Shown here piece by piece: positions 57,297 to 64,000 of a stretch of 64,000 nt of DNA. This DNA is from Hyphomicrobiales bacterium 4NK60-0047b (lineage in GTDB: Bacteria > Pseudomonadota > Alphaproteobacteria > Rhizobiales > HXMU1428-3): positions 1-64,000 of the forward strand of contig BAABWY010000008.1 in the NCBI GenBank assembly GCA_040367435.1, in the 5' to 3' direction. The notes below the pieces were generated by a model, which saw nothing but the letters and a program-made list of their open reading frames with translations, made no database searches and was not told where the DNA came from. The stretch's first letter is position 1, and each line of letters begins with the position of its first letter. The translations under genes were made by a program, and so were the position numbers.

Positions 57297-58444
57297 TTTC
57301 CAATAGCAATTCCTGAAAAGGTTTGATTTAGATGCATGGCATGGATTTGCTCACCATAAGTATTAAAACCGATAACACGATTTTCTCGGTAAATCTGACT
57401 TATTTGCTCCTTACTCTGATTGATCTCAGACATCATACGTCTTAAAACGCAATCAAATCCAAGGATTAGTTGCGGTTGACCAAATTGGGATTTGATTGAA
57501 TCAAATGTGGAATTTATGCCCTTCACCATGTCATCAATGTCTGAAAGTGTAAAAACTATCCCTTCGTCAATCGCACAATAAAAACTGAAAGATCCATCCT
57601 CATTTACATCCTTAATAGATCGCGTATAGCATTGGCCACCAAAACAAACGCACAAAGGGTGTGAAGCAAAACAAAGAAGGTCCAATTCACTTTCTTCTAT
57701 ACCTAAAGCTTGTGCGTAAGCAGTTGCAGCCGGCATAGCATTCAATTCATGAACAATCCTGTTTTCTGGGTCAGCTTTAGTAACAACAAACTTTATAGGT
57801 GTTGGTATAAAACTATCACTCTTAAATATGTGCAGAGAAGGGCGGCTTTCAATAAGCAATAAAGTCGCGGCATCTTTCTCAATCCTACCATCATTAATGA
57901 TGCAGGTTTCTTTGAAATTCAAACCATCAGCTGCAGAACCACCTATCAAGGGAATATCTTTTAAGCCCGAATTTATAGCAGAAACCAATTGTTCTTCTCT
58001 ATAACTCAAGCCATCCACAAGCATCAGAGCAATAGAATGAGGTTTGTCGCTATGGCGCATGTCTTGAAATTTTTGAACAGCCTGACTAACCATAGGTTGC
58101 CCTTGGCCGATAGAAAATTCATGTAAATTAGGAATGAATGTTGCGTTGACCCCAAATTCATGGGCGCAGAAGCCTATCGCGACAATTACACCCTCTGAAA
58201 CACCATTAGGTGTGATTTCACCGGCAGTACTACATCCATATATAGGAGTATCTGTATAATGCTTTTTCAATTCATCTAAAAAAGGGATAGATGCATACTG
58301 AGACGAGAAAAACATTAAAATGAACGCAAAATCATTATTATCGAGTTGCTGCATAATATCATTAGATATGTCTGAAGCGTTATTTTTACTCGATACAGCA
58401 ATTTTGAGGCTATCGACTTGATTCTCAAAAAATGATGATGTCAT
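57293..58444 (-). CDS. FIST domain sensor protein (NosP-like)
   Basis: A 383-residue cytoplasmic protein with FIST_N (about residues 30-220; YGCSTAGEITPNG, LIGGSAADG) and FIST_C (about 225-370; FGGQCYTRS, GFNTYGEQ). Several FIST proteins next to hybrid kinases are heme-based nitric oxide sensors (NosP); others may sense small ligands. Heme binding is not provable from sequence here. It is the first gene of a two-gene operon with the kinase. Confidence 0.9.
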   Translation of the reverse strand: MTSSFFENQVDSLKIAVSSKNNASDISNDIMQQLDNNDFAFILMFFSSQYASIPFLDELKKHYTDTPIYGCSTAGEITPNGVSEGVIVAIGFCAHEFGVNATFIPNLHEFSIGQGQPMVSQAVQKFQDMRHSDKPHSIALMLVDGLSYREEQLVSAINSGLKDIPLIGGSAADGLNFKETCIINDGRIEKDAATLLLIESRPSLHIFKSDSFIPTPIKFVVTKADPENRIVHELNAMPAATAYAQALGIEESELDLLCFASHPLCVCFGGQCYTRSIKDVNEDGSFSFYCAIDEGIVFTLSDIDDMVKGINSTFDSIKSQFGQPQLILGFDCVLRRMMSEINQSKEQISQIYRENRVIGFNTYGEQIHAMHLNQTFSGIAIGK

Positions 58445-59401
58445 TGAGTGTCTCTATTCAATGGTATCGGGCCTTGTAGGCCCCTAAGACGGAAATTATT
58501 TTTGTTTTATTTGATAAGTCTGCACAGGATTGAACATAAAGTCCAGTTTTCCCATCTTAGCAAACTGACGTGAAATGAACGAGCCATCCAGAAAAATAGG
58601 GTTAAATCCTACAAATCAAGTCATAAGGATAAAATAATATCAATTACCTCCTTGTCTCTGCTAGAGATTAAGGAGATGTTTCTAAGACGTCCGCTATTTC
58701 AAATTTAATATAAATTCAGAGTCAATAATGATCGGCTTCTGGATGTGTAGCATTTATGTGACGAAAGAGTCACAGCCCCCGATTCTGCAGCTAAAATCAC
58801 CCTAAAAATAAAGACATTTCGAGGTTGTAAACTACCTACCAACTGATAGAAAAGCGCAGCTCTAATAATAATGGTGTAAAAATTATACTAAAGACTAAAG
58901 ATTATCAGGGTACCGCGAAATAAAAATACAAAAGAATCGTTTGCGAATCTAAATGTTAATGGCGAATAACAGTTAAACGATTGTTTTAAATGTAAAATTT
59001 ATGGATTAAGCTTTATCAATTCACGATTAATAATCACTTAACAAGATCGGTGTAGAATCTATTAACTATATTAGATGGGGATTAAACCCAGGAAGATATT
59101 GCCCTCACAACCTAAAGTAAGTGAGGATAAAGCAGTCTGTAATGATATTGAGCAGAATTCATCCGTGTCGAAAATAACACACGAGTGTAATTATTAGCTC
59201 ACAATGTCACAGTTTATGTTTACGAACAGGTCTTGAATGGTTTAAAGATTCTGAACGTGAGGATTTCCGAGGGACGGGGGTCGAGCGGTTTTTTGTAACC
59301 ACTATTTTTCAGTGGTAAATAACCGAAGGGCCGTTCATTAGAGTTCACGACTTATATGCATCATAATTATTTGATGCCCGAACAAGAATAGGAGAATAGG
59401 A
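58445..59401. other. Long leader/promoter region of the porin gene (957 nt)
   Basis: No coding frame is supported. Near the porin, 59286-59325 forms an extended hairpin: CGGTT pairs with AACCG, and inside it ACCACT with AGTGGT. AT-rich DNA before it should contain the FIST and porin promoters. The length leaves room for a small RNA or regulated leader. Confidence 0.5.
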
Positions 59402-60739
59402 ATGATTGGGGGATTAATTAAATCCAATCGCGTTGCAGCTCTAGCTGGTGCAGGCTTTATTGCCAGTGCTCTTGCTGTAAGCCCTGCACAAGCAGCTGAC
59501 CTAGGTGGTGACTGTTGTGCAGATTTGGAAGAGCGTGTAGCAACTCTTGAAGCTACAACAGCTCGTAAAGGCAATCGTAAAGTTTCTCTAACCGTTTCAG
59601 GTTGGGTTAACACAGGCCTTTACATCTGGGACGATGGCGTTGATTCAGACGCATACGTTGTTACAGATAATGGTACAACACTAGCAACAAGAATCACATT
59701 TTCTGGTTCTGCTAAAATCAACAGCGACTGGTCAGCTGGTTACACAATCACTATCGAGCCTCAAAATTCTGAAGCACTTCTAGGTGTTACCCAGAATAAT
59801 GATGATGGCGGAGCAGTTAATGGTGTTGGCTTACTTGAAAGCTACATGTATGTGAAAAGTGAACAGCTTGGTAAACTAAGCTGGGGTCTTCAATCACAAG
59901 CAACAGATAACGTGGGTATCGTTGATCTTTCTGGTTCAATCTTCTCATCTATTCCTGTTGTCTTCCGTGGTAACGCTTTCTTACTACGTAGCAACACAGG
60001 TGGATCTTTTGATGCAGCTGGTAATGCAGTAGCTGGTCTTACAGGTGCAGCAACGAACCAAAACATTCTACAATGTCACGGTATCGGAACTGGTATCGGT
60101 AATGACTGTTTTGGTCTTCTTACAAATTCAATCAAATATGAATCACCTACTATCTCAGGTTTCACACTTTCAACATCTTGGGGTGAAGATGATTTTTATG
60201 ACGTAGCATTGAAATATGCTGGTCAATTTGGTGACTTGAAAGTTGCTGGTGCATTTGGTTACACAAACATTCAAGAGAATAATGGTGCACTTGCTGGTAC
60301 AGACACAGAAGTATTCACACTTGCTGGTTCTATCATGCACGTACCAACAGGTATCTTCGTAAATGCAACTTATACATTAGAAGATGTTGATACTCTAAAT
60401 GGTGTTGCTCCTCCTGCTGGTTTCGAAGACAGCCCAGACTCAATCTACATTAAAGCTGGTATCAAGCAAAAGTGGAACTCACTTGGCGCGACAGCTATCT
60501 ACGGTGAATGGGGTCAATATAACGACGGTTACACTCTAGCAATGTTCAATAACGGTGTTACAGGTTCAGAAGTTACTCGTTACGGTGCAGCTATCCACCA
60601 ATGGATTGATGCAGCTTCAATGCAAATGTATGCTAAATGGAATACATTCGAATATGATGTAGATGGTACTTCAGACCTAACTACAGTTGGCATCGAAGAC
60701 TTCACAGAATTCACAGTTGGTGGCGTAATCTTCTTCTAA
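59402..60739 (+). CDS. Porin (Porin_2 family)
   Basis: A 445-residue outer-membrane beta-barrel porin. Signal peptide cleavage is expected after AQA (about residue 31). CCADLEERVATLEATTARKGNRKVSLTVSG marks the rhizobial porin family, with a short coiled coil before the barrel. The C-terminal residue is Phe, as in most porins. Codon use is strongly skewed to GGT, GCT and ACA, suggesting high expression. It has a leader hairpin upstream and a strong terminator. Confidence 0.95.
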   Translation: MIGGLIKSNRVAALAGAGFIASALAVSPAQAADLGGDCCADLEERVATLEATTARKGNRKVSLTVSGWVNTGLYIWDDGVDSDAYVVTDNGTTLATRITFSGSAKINSDWSAGYTITIEPQNSEALLGVTQNNDDGGAVNGVGLLESYMYVKSEQLGKLSWGLQSQATDNVGIVDLSGSIFSSIPVVFRGNAFLLRSNTGGSFDAAGNAVAGLTGAATNQNILQCHGIGTGIGNDCFGLLTNSIKYESPTISGFTLSTSWGEDDFYDVALKYAGQFGDLKVAGAFGYTNIQENNGALAGTDTEVFTLAGSIMHVPTGIFVNATYTLEDVDTLNGVAPPAGFEDSPDSIYIKAGIKQKWNSLGATAIYGEWGQYNDGYTLAMFNNGVTGSEVTRYGAAIHQWIDAASMQMYAKWNTFEYDVDGTSDLTTVGIEDFTEFTVGGVIFF

Positions 60740-60771
60740 TCCTAACGGATAGAAATTACGACTAACAAATT

Positions 60772-60804
60772 GAAAGCCACTCCTTCGGGGGTGGCTTTTT
60801 TTAT
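60772..60804 (+). terminator. Rho-independent terminator after the porin
   Basis: AAAGCCAC(TCC) pairs with (GGGG)GTGGCTTT around a TTCG-type tetraloop, followed by seven T. It is one of the clearest terminators in the window. Confidence 0.92.
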
Positions 60805-61041
60805 TTCTAATCAGGATAAAAGATTTAATTTTCTTTCAATTTTTAAAAACACTAAAATTTATGATTTTGAATCTTATCATCGTGCTCTTTTAGTATTTCA
60901 CTTCACCTTCTTTCCAATTTATATTTAATCGAACCTAAGGTCTCAGGTAATAGAGTAGAGAGAGAAACCTTCTTCTTCTTTTCTTACTAACTATAAAACT
61001 CGAATAGGAGAGCCTATAATAAATTTGTTGGAGGATTTAAA

Positions 61042-61136
61042 ATGAAGATAAGGAGCAGAGCTTTTTTCTGATCATAAATTTAATTGGAATTTCAGTTGCA
61101 TCAGCCGATCCAAAACAGAGTTCCAAATATTACTAG
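61042..61136 (+). pseudogene. Short signal-peptide-like ORF interrupted by a frameshift
   Basis: ATG at 61042 follows GGAGG. It reads MKIRSRAFF then TGA. One extra T in the run of six T would join it to LIINLIGISVASADPKQSSKYY, a typical signal peptide with an ASA-D cleavage site, and a TAG stop at 61134. A TATAAT lies at 61015-61020. It may be a decayed gene, a slippage-regulated peptide or chance. Confidence 0.45.
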
Positions 61137-61147
61137 AGAATGATTAA

Positions 61148-63688
61148 TTAAAGCCCACTTCGGTGGCTTTTACCCTTTTTCGTCCGCGTCCCAGGCTTAC
61201 CACCTGAAGAACGGGGCCGTGCTTTCTTAGATAATGTAGTCTTCTTTTTAGGTTTAGATGTCTGCTTAACATCTGAAATCTCATCATTCGCGCCGGATGC
61301 CTCGCCGGTTTCTGGTGGGAAATCTGAAGGCGAACTAACAGAGCCATCTGAGGCGCGCTTTTTTGCGGATGCTTTGTGGGCATCTAAAGCACCACTACGT
61401 GCGGATGTTTCATCCTTAGTAAGAGGTCGTTCAGTAGTAGAAGGACCCATTTCATCAAGGTTATTCTTTTTTAAGCGAGATTTTCGTTTCTTATCAATAG
61501 AAGGAACGGAAAGATCACTGCCAGTAAAACGTTTGGAAAGAGGGTCATTCGCAACCAATAGTTCATGGTCTTTCAATCGCTTAATCTCATCTCTAAGGCG
61601 GGCCGCTTCTTCAAATTCAAGATCTTCTGCAGCTTTCATCATTTTCTGTTCCAGATCTTGCAGCACAGCCTCAAAATTATGCCCAACCGTTGCAACATCA
61701 GCTAGTGGATCATTGTCATTAGACGTCACATCTTCATCATCGTAAAGACTATCAAGAATATCGCCTACATTCTTTGCAACTGTTTTAGGTACGATCCCGT
61801 GTTCGATATTATAAGCAACCTGTTTTTCCCGTCGGCGATCTGTTTCATCAATGGCGCGTTGCATAGAGCCTGTAACCCGGTCAGCATATAAAATGACCCG
61901 GCCTTCAACATTTCTAGCTGCACGTCCAATTGTTTGAACAAGTGATGTCTCGGAGCGCAAAAATCCTTCTTTATCAGCATCAAGAATGGCAACAAGCGCA
62001 CATTCAGGAATATCCAACCCTTCTCGAAGCAAGTTAATGCCAATAAGAACATCAAAGGCCCCAAGACGAAGGTCGCGTATAATCTCAATGCGCTCTAGCG
62101 TATCAATATCAGAATGCATATATCGCACGCGAACACCCTGGTCATGGGCATATTCAGTCAGGTCTTCAGCCATACGTTTGGTTAGCGTCGTGACTAGGCT
62201 TCGATATCCCTGAGCTGCCACTGCTTTACATTCATCAATCAAATCATCAACTTGGGTGCCCGCAGGGCGAATGATTATATCAGGATCCGTTAGCCCCGTT
62301 GGGCGAATGACTTGCTCAGCAAACACGCCATCCGTTTGCTCAAGCTCCCAATCACCAGGGGTAGCCGAGACAAAAGTAGTCGGCGGGCGCATAGAATCCC
62401 ATTCAGCAAACCGCATCGGCCGGTTATCCAGGCAAGAGGGTAACCGAAACCCAAAATCAGCAAGCGTGTGTTTTCTCTTAAAGTCACCACGAAACATAGC
62501 GTTAAGCTGGCCAACGGTAACATGGCTTTCATCAACAAAGACAAGAGCATCATCGGGCAAATATTCAAATAAAGTGGGCGGCGGATCGCCGGGATTGCGC
62601 CCAGTGAGGTATCGAGAATAATTCTCAATGCCAGCGCATGATCCCGTTGCCCCCATCATTTCCAAGTCAAATGAAACACGCTGTTCAAGTCGTTGTGCTT
62701 CAAGGAGTTTGTTGACCTTTTTGAGCTCAGCAAGACGTTCTTGGAGTTCTTGTTTAATACCAATCATAGCTTGGTCAAGTGTTGGCTTTGGTGTCACATA
62801 GTGCGAGTTTGCATAGAGTTTCACACTTTCAAAACTATTGGATTTATGCCCGGTTAAAGGGTCAAACTCTGTAAGGCCTTCAATCTCATCACCAAATAAA
62901 GAAATCCGCCAAGCTCTGTCTTCTAGGTGAGCCGGCCAGATTTCAATCGTATCCCCGCGAACACGAAATGTACCTCTGCCAAAGGCCTGATCATTGCGTT
63001 TGTAATGGAGAGCAACGATATCTGCGATGAGTTGCTTATGCTCAATTCTCTCATTAAGGCTGAGCGGTAAAGTCATTGCTGTGTAGGTCTCAACAGAACC
63101 GATACCGTAAATACAAGAAACGGATGCAACAATAATTACATCATCTCGCTCCAGAAGTGCACGCGTTGCAGCGTGGCGCATCCGGTCGATTTGTTCGTTT
63201 ACACTTGCTTCTTTTTCAATAAACGTATCAGAGCGAGGAACATAAGCTTCAGGTTGGTAATAATCATAATAGGAAACAAAATATTCAACCGCATTATCAG
63301 GAAAGAAGTTTTTAAACTCACCATAAAGCTGTGCCGCTAGAATTTTATTTGGCGCTAGAATAAGAGCAGGCCGCCCGGTTTGCTCAATCACATTAGCAAT
63401 AGAAAAGGTCTTGCCTGTTCCCGTCGCCCCAAGCAATACCTGACTTTGCTCACCTTCAGCTAAACCATCAACGAGCGTTTTAATTGCAGTTGGCTGGTCA
63501 CCCTTGGGAGTAAATTCAGATTGAATTTTAAAAGGCACACCTCCTTCAGATTTAACCGGCCGCTCTGGTCTATGGGGCACATAAGGCGCCAGTCGCTCTT
63601 CATGACAAAGAGGATGTGTATCAAGCAGTGGTTGAGATACTGTCGCAATCTCTGAAGGTTTGGTCTTTATAGTACGTGATTTAGCCAT
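61148..63688 (-). CDS. uvrB: UvrABC excinuclease subunit B
   Basis: An 846-residue DNA-damage recognition helicase of nucleotide excision repair. Walker [13 protein letters not shown], beta-hairpin block [23 protein letters not shown]-like box VFVDESHVT, motif [21 protein letters not shown], and the UVR domain (about residues 640-680). The C-terminal 150 residues are basic, low-complexity and longer than in E. coli UvrB (673). This tail contains an in-frame copy of the hairpin repeat at 61365-61390. The ATG at 63688 is preferred over one 12 codons upstream. Confidence 0.96.
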   Translation of the reverse strand: MAKSRTIKTKPSEIATVSQPLLDTHPLCHEERLAPYVPHRPERPVKSEGGVPFKIQSEFTPKGDQPTAIKTLVDGLAEGEQSQVLLGATGTGKTFSIANVIEQTGRPALILAPNKILAAQLYGEFKNFFPDNAVEYFVSYYDYYQPEAYVPRSDTFIEKEASVNEQIDRMRHAATRALLERDDVIIVASVSCIYGIGSVETYTAMTLPLSLNERIEHKQLIADIVALHYKRNDQAFGRGTFRVRGDTIEIWPAHLEDRAWRISLFGDEIEGLTEFDPLTGHKSNSFESVKLYANSHYVTPKPTLDQAMIGIKQELQERLAELKKVNKLLEAQRLEQRVSFDLEMMGATGSCAGIENYSRYLTGRNPGDPPPTLFEYLPDDALVFVDESHVTVGQLNAMFRGDFKRKHTLADFGFRLPSCLDNRPMRFAEWDSMRPPTTFVSATPGDWELEQTDGVFAEQVIRPTGLTDPDIIIRPAGTQVDDLIDECKAVAAQGYRSLVTTLTKRMAEDLTEYAHDQGVRVRYMHSDIDTLERIEIIRDLRLGAFDVLIGINLLREGLDIPECALVAILDADKEGFLRSETSLVQTIGRAARNVEGRVILYADRVTGSMQRAIDETDRRREKQVAYNIEHGIVPKTVAKNVGDILDSLYDDEDVTSNDNDPLADVATVGHNFEAVLQDLEQKMMKAAEDLEFEEAARLRDEIKRLKDHELLVANDPLSKRFTGSDLSVPSIDKKRKSRLKKNNLDEMGPSTTERPLTKDETSARSGALDAHKASAKKRASDGSVSSPSDFPPETGEASGANDEISDVKQTSKPKKKTTLSKKARPRSSGGKPGTRTKKGKSHRSGL
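61365..61390. repeat. Hairpin repeat unit inside the uvrB coding sequence
   Basis: GCGGATGC-TTTGTGG-GCATCTAAAGC, nearly identical to the intergenic copies, lies in the non-conserved tail of uvrB and is translated as ALDAHKASA. The frame is kept. A partial GTGCGGATG follows at 61399. Confidence 0.9.
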
Positions 63689-63915
63689 GTATAAGAATAT
63701 GGTATGACAGTGGGCTTGAAACAAGAGAAAAATAATAAAAATTGAGAGATTAAACTCTCGAATTTTTCTATTGTTATAGATTAATAAACTGGATCAGATT
63801 TTATAAAAACAAAGGCTGTCATCGGACGTCAAATCATCTAAAATGCAGCTCAAGTCTTAAAGCATATTCAAAAATTTAGGGCCTGAAATTGAAAACAACT
63901 CATAGGGTAGGAATA

Positions 63916-64000
63916 ATGAGAACAGTTAAGTCAAGCAAACTGAAGAAAATAATCAAATTTCTCTCTCTACTCTATTTTTTTGCTTTTGCCCTTACTCAAC
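63916..64000 (+). CDS. Start of a secreted or membrane protein (cut by window end)
   Basis: The ATG at 63916 follows a GGTAGG site. The 28 codons present encode a basic n-region (MRTVKSSKLKKIIKF) and a hydrophobic stretch (LSLLYFFAFAL), typical of a signal peptide. The rest lies outside the window, so the product is unknown. Confidence 0.6.
   Translation, partial: MRTVKSSKLKKIIKFLSLLYFFAFALTQ

Overview
The window looks like the chromosome of a low-GC (about 40 percent) marine-type alphaproteobacterium of the order Hyphomicrobiales (Rhizobiales). Evidence: a Porin_2-type rhizobial porin, a candidate GPR-like polar-growth protein, the petABC bc1 operon, cysE next to DUF3126, the MoxR/DUF58/DUF4159 cluster next to DUF1285, a CoA pyrophosphatase, a DUF6111 protein and cca, and a zf-CHCC protein beside an FAD monooxygenase. 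I saw no rRNA, tRNA, prophage, CRISPR or transposase gene. Most of the window is core chromosome. The unusual content lies in intergenic repeats and a few accessory genes.

Layout. 0-3.3 kb: BacNav-type ion channel (minus), metallophosphoesterase, Nudix hydrolase and GNAT. 3.4-10.7 kb: a four-gene minus-strand operon running moxR, DUF58, DUF4159/BatA and a membrane protein. 10.9-13.9 kb: DUF1285, CoA pyrophosphatase, DUF6111 and cca. 14-16.1 kb: BLUF photosensor, DUF1697 and MTA phosphorylase. 16.4-19.1 kb: petABC with a terminator. 19.8-25 kb: trmL, hemF, apt, a YaiI-type protein, SRPBCC, then mtnA overlapping a class II aldolase. With the MTA phosphorylase at 15.2 kb these last two suggest the DHAP-type methylthioadenosine shunt. 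25-31.7 kb: two overlapping MaoC genes, DUF2786, VOC, a degenerate receiver flanked by a duplicated ychF 3' end, then rplY-pth-ychF. 32-39.3 kb: a 1202-residue GPR-like membrane coiled-coil protein, an HPt protein, a 2Fe-2S ferredoxin and a ferredoxin reductase. 39.4-46.6 kb: a decayed radical SAM gene, two divergent HEAT-like lipoproteins that share a C-terminal domain, and an Lrp regulator divergent from a homodimeric 2-oxoacid dehydrogenase E1. 46.7-52.5 kb: FAD monooxygenase, zf-CHCC protein, alpha/beta hydrolase, an enoyl-CoA hydratase-like protein without the usual glutamates, and a membrane protein ending in a primase-type winged helix. 53-64 kb: cysE, DUF3126, gamma carbonic anhydrase, a FIST sensor (NosP-like) overlapping a hybrid histidine kinase, porin, uvrB and the start of a secreted protein.

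The most striking signal is a family of short two-stage hairpins of about 30 bp scattered through the window (0.9, 16.2, 25.0, 32.1, 48.5, 52.8, 55.1 and 61.4 kb). Both stems vary with compensatory changes. Copies are repeatedly nested inside the loops of other copies, and one copy lies in frame inside uvrB. Three of the loci belong to larger composite elements of 110-210 bp with a shared head, several hairpins and a shared tail. No associated transposase is visible here. This family is my main candidate for an undescribed system.
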